Under the pieces are notes generated by a model. That model did no database searches. It was not told where the DNA came from and saw only the letters and a list, made by a program, of their open reading frames with translations. A program made the position numbers and the translations under genes. Shown here one piece after another: positions 42,772-54,176 of a stretch of DNA of 64,000 bases (positions within the stretch are counted from its first letter, which is position 1; every line of letters begins with the position of its first letter). This stretch comes from Mytilus galloprovincialis (Eukaryota > Mollusca > Bivalvia > Mytilida > Mytilidae): the NCBI RefSeq assembly GCF_965363235.1, contig NC_134840.1, forward strand, positions 2,232,001 through 2,296,000, in the 5' to 3' direction.

Positions 42772-43237
42772 TTGAAGCTCAGGTAATCATACAATTAACT
42801 TAATCCAATCACACTGTGATTAAATCCTTTCATTACACAAACATGTCTTTTGTTTATCAATATATGTAAAAAAAGATAACCCTTGTCCAAATAGTTATGA
42901 TGTCTTAGAAGACTAATTTAATATTTGCCATGATGCTGTCTTACGGGATCTTATTTAGATATCAATTCTGAATTAGAAATACACCAAAATTCCACCTAGC
43001 AAATCGGAGCAATATAAAAAGCAATTCTTTGTATAAAGAACAATATCTGATTGGAATAGAATGTGTGTGCCAAGACAATTGAGAGCTTTAAGACTTCTGT
43101 TACTCTCACTTACTAGTGCCTCTCTCCTGTTGCAATTGATGTCATAAACTGGCCCTGCAACTTACAAATGACTTACATTTTCACATTCAGATGTGTAGAA
43201 CATAAAGTCATAAAATTTGAAGTTGGAGAAATGGAGA

Positions 43238-43876
43238 ACCCTAATCCAAATAATTATGACGTCTTCAAAGACTATTATAATTTTTTTTCTTTGACGCCTT
43301 ACTTCGACGCCATAATGCTGAAGCCGCCATTTTCGGTTGGACTTTGAGAGCATATTTTATTCTCAAATTTGAGACCCAATTTAGCCATCAAATTTTCATT
43401 GAAGGCTAAAAAAATTGCATATATAAAAATTCTTACCTTTTATGTGTTTGTTTGTGCAAAATATTTCCAAGTAATCCCTACAGAAATAATAATATAGATA
43501 ACAATTCCATCCGAGGCGAGAACATGTCGACTGCATTTTTTAAAACGTTTATCTGATTACTTTTTAAGAGATTGTAAAATAATTTTTACACCAAACTCGG
43601 TAAAATTTGGACAGACCGAATTTCCGGAACCTTTGTTTTACATTATCCGGAAATTCAGGTCCGTCAAAATATACAGAGTTTGGTTCAAAAATATATTTTA
43701 TACTCCTAAAATGAAGCATCTTAAGGAGAAATCAGCTAAACAATTTAATAAAGCAGTAAATTCCCTCTCCCAAGTTCAACTGAAAATATGAGTTTGGCGT
43801 TATGACGTCAAAGTAAGGCGTCAAAGAAAAAGATTATGATAGCCTTTCAAGACGTCATAATTATTTGGACTAGGAA
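43238..43876. mobile_element. MITE-like element with ~70-bp terminal inverted repeats
   Basis: The left end (TCCAAATAATTATGACGTCT, then TTTCTTTGACGCCTTACTT) is repeated inverted at the right end (GTCAAAGTAAGGCGTCAAAG, AAGACGTCATAATTATTTGG). Flanking TA on both sides fits a TA-target (Tc1/mariner-type) insertion. There is no transposase frame. A decayed relative of the end lies at about 42885-42920. Confidence 0.8.
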
Positions 43877-44072
43877 ACCCATGAACATGAAGAAACCCTA
43901 TTTGAAAAGGTTAAGTGTGTACAATTGCAGAATTCTATAATTTATCAAATTCTATTTTTCTTGTAAGACCTTTTTGTCAGATCATATATTTTGGTACGTC
44001 ATATTAATTTGTACAATTCATGCATTTTCTATGTAAATTGTGAATCAATATCATTCTAAATAGTATGAAAAC

Positions 44073-44118
44073 CACAGGCACTTGTCTCAGAAAAAAAATT
44101 TTGAGACCAGTGCCTGTG
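44073..44118. repeat. Short foldback hairpin
   Basis: CACAGGCACTTGTCTCA and TGAGACCAGTGCCTGTG are inverted, joined by an A/T-rich loop, with one or two mismatches. Confidence 0.85.
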
Positions 44119-44794
44119 ATGAAAACCCATTATATAAAATGTAAGGATGTATTTAAGCTCCATAGAGCTTATGTTTTCTGTATACTAATTCTGTATCTGT
44201 ATGAGTATGTTGTGGATACCAATACTTGCATTTATACAAAGGTACAGAGAGAGAGTGTGCTGTGGATTTATTGACGGTGTGTGAGAGCAGTCTTGAAGCT
44301 CAGGCCATAAAAAAGATTGTTTCTTTGCCCTAACTCTACCTATCCAAAAAAATAGCTGCCTAAAATCTTTTATTGTCCTAATGTGAAAAAGTGTTTTTTT
44401 TTATCAAAAAGGCATGGAGACTAAAAAACATTTCACACTTTTTGTTGAAAAAAAAAGAAAATGCCTACCTTCTTCACACTGTTTCAACCAAATATTTTTA
44501 AGTGTGGCCTCAATGTGTGCACTGCAGTGTCAGCAATTTGGTTCCACTCAATCGCTGTTTTTACAAAAAAATGAATTTGAATATTGTGGTGTTTTGCAGT
44601 TGGAAATTCAAAACACTTTGTGTTGTTCTTAACTTGCTTTTCCACAATATTTGTTGTCCGATAATTTTCAAATTTCTTGACAATTGTTTTTCTTCTAAGA
44701 TGTGAGTCAATTAGATATTTGTCTTGTTCTATAGCAGGAACCCGTCAACCACTTTTATCAGAAATATTAGCTTCTGACTTAAGCGCTTTGTCTG

Positions 44795-45124
44795 TCATTC
44801 TGTAGATCTTGTAATTCCAGGTTGGCAAGAATGCCGCCCATCATCTCTGGTCTTCAGTTATAAATCTTGTATGCTGTTGTATTCTTTCAAGCTTGTTGAT
44901 TTTCGTAGATTCACAGGGTCCCATACTATTGCTCCATACTCCATTGTTGACCTGACCAGTGAGATATATGCTATCTTGTATGCGTTTTCTTGTATTCTTG
45001 TGGGCAATATTTCAAATTCCTTCTCAGGAAGCCTAAGGTTGAGTTTGCCTTCTTCACTAAATTGGAAATATGGGTAGTCCATGTTACATGTAAGTCCTCT
45101 GAAATTTGTAGGCCCATGTATCAT
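44795..45124 (-). pseudogene. LINE-type reverse transcriptase C-terminal fragment
   Basis: Minus-strand pieces in two frames: TWTTHISNLVKKANSTLGFL then, after a frameshift, AYISLVRSTMEYGAIVWDP. These match the conserved tail of jockey/CR1/RTE-like LINE polymerases (KTAYKSLVRPxLEYxxxVWDP). Decayed further down to about 44795. No endonuclease or palm domain remains. Confidence 0.75.
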
Positions 45125-45227
45125 GTGTATGGGTTGATGTTGGACTGAAGAACAAGGTTGGCATAAAAGTGGTCAATACTAGAAGCAAATATATAAGATG
45201 TGCTTAACTTTATCTAATTAAAATCAA

Positions 45228-46545
45228 AAAATTGTGAATAAATGGCATTACAGATACAAAGAATTGTGAGTTATTGGCCTTACAGATTCCTGAGAGAAAC
45301 AAAGAATTGTGAGTTATTGGCCATACAGATTTCTGAGAGAAACAAAGAATTGTGAGTTATTGGCCTTACAGATTCCTGAGAGAAACAAAGAATTGTGAGT
45401 TATTGGCCTGACAGATTCCTGAGAGAAACAAAGAATTGTGAGTTACTTGCCTTACAGATTCCTGAGAGAAACAAAGAATTGTGAGTTATTGGCCTTACAG
45501 ATTTCTGAGAGAAACAAAGAATTGTTAGTTATCAGCCTTACAGATTTCTGAGAGAAACAAAGAATTATGAATTATTGTCCTTACAGATTCCCGAGAGAAA
45601 CAAAGAATTGTGAGTTATTGGCCTTACAGATTTCTGAGAGAAACAAAGAATTGTGAGTTATCGGCCTTACAGATTTCTGAGAGAAACAAAGAATTATGAA
45701 TTATTGTCCTTACAGATTGCTGAGAGAAACAAAGAATTGTGAGTTATTGGCCTTACAGATTTTGGAGAGAAAGAAAGAATTGTGAGTTACTGGCTTTACA
45801 GATTCCTGAGAGAAACAAAGAATTGTGAGTTATTGGCCTTACAGATTTCTGAGAGAAACAAAGAATTATGAATTATTGTCCTTACAGATTCCTGAGAGAA
45901 ACAAAGAATTGTGAGTTATTGGCCTTACAGATTCTTGAGAGAAACAAAGAATTGTGAGTTATTGGCCTTACAGATTTCTGAGAGAAACAAAGAATTATGA
46001 ATTATTGTCCTTACAGATAGCTGAGAGAAACAAAGAATTGTGAGTTATTGGCCTTACAGATTTTGGAGAGAAACAAAGAATTGTGAGTTATTGTCCTCAC
46101 ATATTTATTAGAGAAACAAAGAATTGTGAGTTACTGGCATTACAGATTCCTGAGAGAAACAAAGAATTGTGAGTTACTTGCCTAACAGATTTGGGACAGA
46201 AACAAAGAATTGTGAGTTATTGTCCTTACATATCTATTAGAGAAACAAAGAATTGTGAGTTACTGGCCTTACAGATTCCAGAAAGAAACAAAGAATTGTG
46301 AGCTAATGGCCATGCAGATTGCTGAGAGAAACAAACAATTGTGAGTTACTGGCCTTACAGATTTTGGAGAGAAACGAAGAAATGTGAGTTACTGGCCTAA
46401 CAGATAATGGAGAGAAACAAAGAATTGTGAGTTACTGGCCCTACAGATTTTGGAGAGAAACAAAGAATTGTGAGATATTGGCCTTACAGATTCCGGAGAG
46501 AAACAAAGAATTGTGAATTATTGGCCTTACAGATTCCTGAAAGAT
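45228..46545 (+). repeat. Minisatellite, 43-bp unit, about 30 copies
   Basis: Unit ACAAAGAATTGTGAGTTATT + GGCCTTACAGATTCCTGAGAGAA. The AAAGAATTGTGAGTTA half is well kept; the ATTCCTGAGA half varies (TTTTGGAGA, TTGCTGAGA, ATCTATTAGA). Confidence 0.96.
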
Positions 46546-48270
46546 CAATTCTTGATAACATAAAGCTCATCAATAAGATGACTCATACACTGCACAGTAT
46601 TATTACACTGTAAACAATGACCACCTGTACCATTACCTGTGTATTACAATCACTGTGGACTGTAGAATCATTTGTATATATTGAATTTATAAATGTGTTT
46701 GGATTTTTAACTAGTTTATAATTTGATTAGAGGTAGGTAACTTAATTTGTTTGTAAAAGAGTGATAAAGAAATGTGAGTCTATATACATGATATATATAC
46801 TATCAGATGTAACTGCTCATGTTTGTTTACATAGATGTCTCATCTTCTAAGTTTGACTGGATAATTCACTGGAATTTATTTTAAAGTATGATTGCTTAGA
46901 ATTGTATTTAGAGTTCAATAAGTTGTTTTATTACAGTTCAGATAAGGACGTGCCAAATAAATTCTTAGTTTCAACAAATGTGAAGGATCATGGAATAGCA
47001 TAAGATAAAGGCATTTTATAGGGAAAGCCTGGTAAAGTTTTTACTATTTTGATATACTAATGTTAGAAATATAAAAGCAGTTTTAGAATTTCTCAATTTC
47101 AACAGGGTTTTACAAAGTCAAGTTTTTTTACATCAATTATTTCTTTTAATCATTATAATTGAGTGCTATTGTGTAGTTTGTATGTTGTATCCCTATAGTT
47201 CTTATGACTTTGGTAAATAAAGATTATTATTGCATGATATTATTAAATGACTATTTATATTCATGTTAAATTTTCTACTCAGAAAAGTCATGAAAATATA
47301 TGTGTGTTTACAGTAGTTACAATATGAGGGTAGTTAAACATGTGTACAGTATGTAATCCTTGTTTATCCTTCACTTGTCAGAGTTTGTACCAGATGGCAC
47401 ATGTATATACACAAAATGTATAACGTAAAGGTACCCAAATTGCACATATTTAGCAAAAGTTGCAAGGAAAATCTTACAAGATTTCCTAGAAGCTAAACAA
47501 TTTGTATTTTTATGATTCGATACTATGCACGTCTTTCAACATAGGTAGACATATTTAGATATTTTCAAAACGTTTCTCAGTATTTACAAGGATTTGTACT
47601 ATACAAATCCTTGGTATTTATCAACAGATGAAGTGTTTACTGAAAAAGAAAAATGTATGGAAATGTTGCCATGCGACGTCATCAAAACTTCATCTTTTTA
47701 AAATTAGCAAATACAATATGTTACAAGTATCCATTTCTTAAAAAAACGAAGAGTAAGCATGGACAAATATCCAATTGTTCAAAATATTTGAAGAAATTAA
47801 ACAAAAGCTCTGTTATTTGCCTTTTGCCTTTTGACGATGCAAATATAAGCATAGATGCAATTTGGGTACTCCTCATTTCAGAATCATCGATGGTTTGGAT
47901 GTCAGCTCAGACTAATTTTTCAATGATTTTATATGGATTGAAAATCTTATTGGTGTACCTATATAATAAAGAAGGATATAGCTACAAAATAAACACAAAA
48001 TGGAAATGTTTGTCTTGATCATAAAAAAACGTAGTTTAAAAAACTGTCAAAATAGGTGCAATTTGGGTACCGTCACGTTATTAACATGAAGCATCTGTTG
48101 TAGCATACAAACTCAAACTTTACTGGATCATGGATACATTAAAACATCTGTAAAAACGCAATTTGAAGTTCATGTATTCTATAAAATTTGTTTTAATTCA
48201 AATTTCATTGTCATGTTTTTATATATAGTATGACATCGTCATTGTCTGAAGACACATTTGGTTTCTGGAC
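46546..48270. other. Intergenic, one perfect hairpin
   Basis: CAAGGATTTGTA-CTA-TACAAATCCTTG at 47587-47613. The 121-residue frame at 47653-48018 shows no family resemblance. Confidence 0.45.
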
Positions 48271-48289
48271 AATAACTTTAGTTAAAGTA

Positions 48290-48890
48290 AATGGATCTCT
48301 ATGATACTTTTTGAGAAGGTTCAATACCACAAAAGGAAGGTTGGGATTGATTTTGTGGATGCCATGGTTCTGAACGTTTAGGAATTAGGGATCTAAAAAG
48401 GGCCCAAAACAAGCATTTTTCAGGAAAAGAAAAAGAAGTATTTTGATTGCTCTGAAATTATACCACAATGATTAATACACCAAGTAGAAGGTTGGATACA
48501 TATTTGGGGTAATATGTGGTGCCAACAATTTAGGAATTAAGGACCAAAAAAAGGCCAAAAATATTTTGTTGTAGTTTCTGGACTAGAACTTGTGCGTGAG
48601 TGTATGGATCTCTCTGACATTGTACCACAAGGTTCCATATCACAAAGGGAAATCTGGGAATGAGTTTTGGGGTAATTTCCCCAAACATGCAGGAACAAGG
48701 GGTCAAAAAAGGTCCAAATTTTTTTTTCCTAGTTTCAAGACTATGACTTGTGTTCAAAGGAATGGATCTCTCTGAAATTGTCCTACAGGGTTCCATACTA
48801 CAAAGGAAAGGCTGGGATTGATTTCGGAGGTAATTGGTCCAAGGAGGGATTCAAAAAAGTTTGGGCTTTTTTTTTTCTGATCTTGAGGTG
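48290..48890 (+). repeat. About four degenerate tandem units of ~150 bp
   Basis: Each contains GGATCTCTCTGA-A-T-TGTACCACA-like sequence, then TTCCATA-CACAAAGG and GGGATTGATTTTGGGG, then a GGxCCAAAAAAGG-like end. Small frames here are repeat-derived. Confidence 0.75.
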
Positions 48891-48901
48891 TTCATATTTT
48901 T

Positions 48902-50262
48902 ATGCCCCATCTACGATAGTAGAGGGGCATTATGTTTTCTGGTCTGTGCGTCTGTTCGTCCGTCCGTCCGTCCGTCTGTCCCGCTTCAGGTTAAAGTTTT
49001 TGGTCGAGGTAGTTTTTGATGAAGTTGAAGTCCAATCAACTTGAAACTTAGTATACATGTGCCCTATGATATGATCTTTCTAATTTAAATGCCAAATTAG
49101 AGTTTTGACCCCAATTTTACGGTTCACTGAACATAGAAAATGATAGTGCAAATTTCAGGTTAAAGTTTTTGGTCAAGGTAGTTTTTGATGAAGTTGAAGT
49201 CCAATCAACTTGAAACTTAGTATACATGTGCCCTATGATATGATCTTTCTAATTTAAATGCCAAATTAGAGTTTTGACCCCAATTTTACGGTTCACTGAA
49301 CATAGAAAATGATAGTGCAAATTTCAGGTTAAAGTTTTTGGCTTCAGGTTAAAGTTTTTGGTCAAGGTAGTTTTTGATGAAGTTGAAGTCCAATCAACTT
49401 GAAACTTAGTATACATGTGCCCTATGATATGATCTTTCTAATTTAAATGCCAAATTAGAGTTTTGACCCCAATTTTACGGTTCACTGAACATAGAAAATG
49501 ATAGTGCAAATTTCAGGTTAAAGTTTTTGGTCAAGGTAGTTTTTGATGAAGTTGAAGTCCAATCAACTTGAAACTTAGTATACATGTGCCCTATGATATG
49601 ATCTTTCTAATTTAAATGCCAAATTAGAGTTTTGACCCCAATTTTACGGTTCACTGAACATAGAAAATGATAGTGCAAATTTCAGGTTAAAGTTTTTGGC
49701 TTCAGGTTAAAGTTTTTGGTCAAGGTAGTTTTTGATGAAGTTGAAGTCCAATCAACTTGAAACTTAGTATACATGTGCCCTATGATATGATCTTTCTAAT
49801 TTAAATGCCAAATTAGAGTTTTGACCCCAATTTTATGGTTCACTGAACATAGAAAATGATAGTGCAAATTTCAGGTTAAAGTTTTTGGCTTCAGGTTAAA
49901 GTTTTTGGTCAAGGTAGTTTTTGATGAAGTTGAAGTCCAATCAACTTGAAACTTAGTATACATGTGCCCTATGATATGATCTTTCTAATTTAAATGCCAA
50001 ATTAGAGTTTTGACCCCAATTTTACAGTTCACTGAACATAGAAAATGATAGTGCAAATTTCAGGTTAAAGTTTTTGGTCAAGGTAGTTTTTGATAAAGTA
50101 GAAGTCCAATCAACTTGAAACTTAGTATACATGTTCCCTTTGATAAGATCATTCTAATTTTAATGCCAAATTAGAGAATTTATTCCAATTTCACAGTCCT
50201 TTAAACATAGAAAATGATAGTGCGAGTGGGGCATCCGTGTACTGTGGACACATTCTTGTTTT
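48902..50262 (+). mobile_element. ATGCCCC/GGGGCAT element with internally amplified units
   Basis: Left end: ATGCCCCATCTAC-GATA-GTAGAGGGGCAT, an imperfect hairpin, followed by a CGTCCGTCCGTCC tract. Right end: GAGTGGGGCATCCGTGTACT then GTGGACACATTCTTGTTTT. Between them seven units of about 171-190 bp (CAGGTTAAAGTTTTTGGTCA, AACTTGAAACTTAGTATACA, CACTGAACATAGAAAATGAT), nearly identical except the last. Non-coding; a known type of molluscan dispersed repeat, class uncertain. Confidence 0.8.
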
Positions 50263-51240
50263 TCTCAAAATTTTTCAAATTTCAAATTTTTGAAAAGGTT
50301 CAAGAAGAAAGAAGAACTGTTCAATTGCACAATATTGCGCAATAGATTTGTAAGATCTTTAATTTGACCACATCTAGTTTGTGTCAGAAATTTATATTAT
50401 GTCAAAAATTTGATCACAATCCAAATTCTGACAGTATCAAGCTTGAATATTGTGTCCAAATATGCCCCAACTGTTCATGGTTAGACCTCTGTGGTCGTAT
50501 TAGGCTGCTATTAGCTCAGCAAAGTATTTTATTCTATTCAAAGGATTTTTAATATATCCTTCTTCTAGAACTGTTGGGGTATATTGGACCTTTTAAAAAT
50601 ATGAGTTTGAAACTCCTAAGTTAATATCAGAAATACAAAAAGAAATGTGTATACATTTTATTTCATTATTTTTGCAAAAACATATGCATGAGGAGAATTT
50701 CCTGCTGATTGAATTTAGTTGTGTATGTAAAGATGTAGGCTGTCTTTGTAATCCGATGGAGATCTGTCCATAATGACAGCTGTGTGGCTGGGTTTTCCTT
50801 CTGTGACTCAATCTCATCATACATCCTTCTTTTCCAATAGTTTCCAGTCATATTCAAGAAATTAAATATAAGTTAAGTCAAAATCCAAAGTAAAATCCTA
50901 AATCAGAACACTTTGAACATTAAACATACCACGAAACTGGTCAGTTTGGACAAGGAATTTTCATGTTTCCAACTGGTTTTAACCAATAAAATATATTATG
51001 TACATGTAGACCTTGAAATTTCTTTAAGTACATTGATTTAAATACTGGCTGACTCACAGTCTGACCTTGACCCTAGATGAAACCTGATTTTAGTCTTAAT
51101 TTGGCCAAGATTAATCTAATTATTTGTTCTTTATATATATGTCTGAATTTTCATTCAATTAGTACATTGTTATATTTGAAAAATGATATGATTTATAGAA
51201 CAACATTTAAAAAAGTCTAATTCATATTATATATAATGAA
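50263..51240. other. Intergenic, nothing recognised
   Basis: No coding, RNA or repeat signal identified. Confidence 0.45.
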
Positions 51241-51249
51241 TTTGTCCCA

Positions 51250-52205
51250 AAATGCTGAGGTTTTACTGGACCAAACACCTTCTAGACTTAGAATGGTATT
51301 AGACTTAAAAAGGTGTAAGTCATAGTCCAGTGAAAGACCAATACCAAACACCTTCTAGACTTAGAAAGGTGTAAGTCATAGTCCAGTGAAAGACCAACAC
51401 CAAACCAGCTTTGATTGGACATTACTGGACCAAACACCTTCTAGACTTAGAAAGGTGTAAGTCATAGTCCAGTGATAGACCACCACCAAACCAGCTTTGA
51501 TTGGACATTACTAGACCAAACACCTTCTAGACTTAGAAAGGTGTAAGTCATAGTCCAGTAAAAGACCACCACCAAACCAGCTTTGATTGGACATTACTGG
51601 ACCAAACACCTTCTAGACTTATAAAGGTGTAAGTCATAGTCCAGTAAAAGACCACCACCAAACCAGCTTTGATTGGACATTACTGGACCAAACACCTTCT
51701 AGACTTAGAAAGGTGTAAGTCATAGTCCAGTAAAAGACCACCACCAAACCAGCTTTGATTGGACATTACTGGACCAAACACCTTCTAGACTTAGAAAGGT
51801 GTAAGTCATAGTCCAGGGGACCAAACACCTTCTAGACTTAGAAAGGTGTAAGTCATAGTCCAGTCAAAGACCACCACCAAACCAGCTTTGATTGGACATT
51901 ACTGGACCAAACACCTTCTAGACTTATAAAGGTGTAAGTCATAGTCCAGTAAAAGACCACCACCAAACCAGCTTTGATTGGACATTACTGGACCAAACAC
52001 CTTCTAGACTTAGAAAGGTGTAAGTCATAGTCCAGTAAAAGACCACCACCAAACCAGCTTTGATTGGACATTACTGGACCAAACACCTTCTAGACTTAGA
52101 AAGGTGTAAGTCATAGTCCAGGGGACCAAACACCTTCTAGACTTAGAAAGGTGTAAGTCATAGTCCAATCAAAGACCACCACCAAACCAGCTTTGATTGG
52201 ACATT
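51250..52205 (+). repeat. Minisatellite, ~86-bp unit, about 10 copies, each with a hairpin
   Basis: Unit GGACCAAACACCTTCTAGAC + TTAGAAAGGTGTAAGTCATA + GTCCAGTAAAAGACCACCAC + CAAACCAGCTTTGATTGGAC + ATTACT. ACACCTTCTA pairs with TAGAAAGGTGT with one bulge. Two units are shortened at GTCCAGGGGACC. Confidence 0.95.
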
Positions 52206-53805
52206 AGGAATGATTAATACTGATATAGAAACTGATGTAGAATATCACACAGTATATCACTATGCATCCCCCCCAATGATTAGTTTGCAAATGAAATGTG
52301 CAATAAATAAAGGATGAAATGGTTAAGAAACATAACAATCAATTATTACATAATTTTACTGCCCATAAAAATAATGGATTTTGTGTTCTATAGAACTGCA
52401 TTCAATAATGCTAATAAGTGCCTGGATGGGAAATTTATTGAAATATTTGAAAACAGATATTTTCTGCCTCGATAAGCATTCTTGGAATTACACATTTTCT
52501 GCATGATAGAAGTCATCTCAATGATCATGATTTTGTTGACTGTTATGAAATATATCTGCTTCAAAGATAAATTAATTATACATGTTGCTCACTTTCACAT
52601 TGAATTATTTTTCTCAGGACTTTTTAATTTTTCGTTGCTCCATTGTATCATCTACCTTTTATTATAAGTGACATTGATTTACAACTTGTCCAGACTTTGG
52701 GATTAGAGATGGATGTCTACTGTAAAACACCCTATGTTGATCTCTAGACAATTTTGTGTTGTTAGGTTACTGTCTCACTGACACATACCTCAAATTATCT
52801 TTTATTCTTATGTTACAAAAGAACTGTCAGATTTGTACATCAGGTTTTAGATTGATTGAGAATTTTAAGTTGTAACTCTGTATTAATACTGCCACTAAGT
52901 AGAGTAGAGACTTATCAGTTTCATTGATTAGTAATCCCACTATAATCTGTTTAGGTACTGACTCAGACTAAAGTCAAAGTCAAAAAAATATAATAGGATA
53001 CACAAAAATATCTGCATTCTTCTGTTGTGGAAAATATTGGTCAATGAATCACAAGGACAAAGCTGTTGACCATCATTGAATCATACTGTTTGATATCAGT
53101 ACCAAGGGGGTCCTGTCTCAATTAGATGACTAATTTTGTGTAGATATTGTTTATGAATACATTAGCTATAAGTAAAATCAATGTACTGAGATATATTCCA
53201 CTCAAGTGTAACATTACTAGCTATCTGCACTGGAATGTTAAAACTCATCTGATTTAATCTTAACTCTTATTACAAAAATATGTGTGTGTGTGTGTGTGCA
53301 GTACACTAGTTCATGTGTCTGACTTTAAGGATTGTTTTACTGTAGAATTATTCTTATATTTGGGATTTAGTAAATAAGAATTGTGTTATATAGTTTGATT
53401 AGGACTTTTTATTAGGTATGTTATTTTGATGTACATATAATTTTATGATTGTTTAAGTATACATGCTATAAGTTGATCAGGTGTAAACAATGATCAACTG
53501 TATTGTAGGATGTTAGACTTGTTATTAACTGAATGTAAATATTGACTCTACAATGTAATGTTGAATCATACAAATTAACACCCAGACTTCTGTAAACAAT
53601 GTTGTGTATCCCTGAAGACCTGAACTTGCTAAGAGCTATCATATTGTGCAAGTTATTATAACATGGGGTTGACTAAAGAGTATCCCTAGTTAGACTATGG
53701 ACACACCAACAACTGACCGTTATCTATTTAAATAAGACAGGAAGGGTTGTGGAATGACATTGTCAATTTAGCACACAGATGTAATTTTTGCATTTTCTTT
53801 TCTTC
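52206..53805. other. Intergenic or intronic, a short (TG)n only
   Basis: (TG)9-10 at about 53280-53299. No gene seen. Confidence 0.45.
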
Positions 53806-54176
53806 ACCTTTGATAACTATTTACACCACTGGGTCGATGCCACTGCTGGTGGACGTTTCGTCCCCGAGGGTATCACCAGCCCAGTAGTTAACACTTCGGT
53901 GTTGACATGAATATCAATAATGTGGTCATTTTTATAAATTTCCTGTTTACAAAAGTTTGAATTTTTCGAAAAACTAAGGATTTTCTTATCCAAGGCATAG
54001 ATTACCTTAGCCGTATTTGGCACAACTTTTTGGAATTTTGGATCCTCAATGCTCTTCAACTTTGTACTTGTTTGGCTTTATAAATAATTTGATATGAGCG
54101 TCACTGATGAGTCTTATGTAGACGAAACGCGCGTCTGGCGTACTAAATTATAATCCTGGTACCTTTGATAACTATT
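53806..54176. repeat. 355-bp hammerhead-carrying unit between 16-bp direct repeats
   Basis: ACCTTTGATAACTATT at 53806-53821 recurs at 54161-54176, so this looks like one monomer of a tandem family. It holds an 80-residue minus-strand frame (53817-54059, MKSIEDPKFQKVVPN...) and a plus-strand hammerhead at its right end. A diverged copy is at 8741-9040 and a fragment at 10823-10955. Confidence 0.85.
54096..54143 (+). ncRNA. Hammerhead ribozyme, minimal stem III type
   Basis: Core CTGATGA at 54104-54110 and GAAA at 54124-54127. Stem II GTCT/AGAC (54111-54114 with 54120-54123, loop TATGT). Stem III is one C-G pair (54128 with 54133) around the self-complementary loop GCGC. Cleavage would follow GTC at 54135. 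Stem I pairs GCGTCA (54098-54103) with TGGCGT (54136-54141), two of six being G-T. All conserved core bases are present. Very short stem III with a palindromic loop is the known form in Penelope-like elements, where activity is thought to need a dimer. Confidence 0.85.

Noticed and set aside
47653..48018. 121-residue frame
   Set aside because: No family resemblance, AT-biased composition, no splice or promoter support.
53847..53893. Hammerhead-like string on the minus strand (CTGGTGA ... GAAAC)
   Set aside because: The core A is replaced by G, the bases closing stem II do not pair, and the likely cleavage site does not adjoin stem I. The flanking 8-bp pairing is probably chance or part of another fold.
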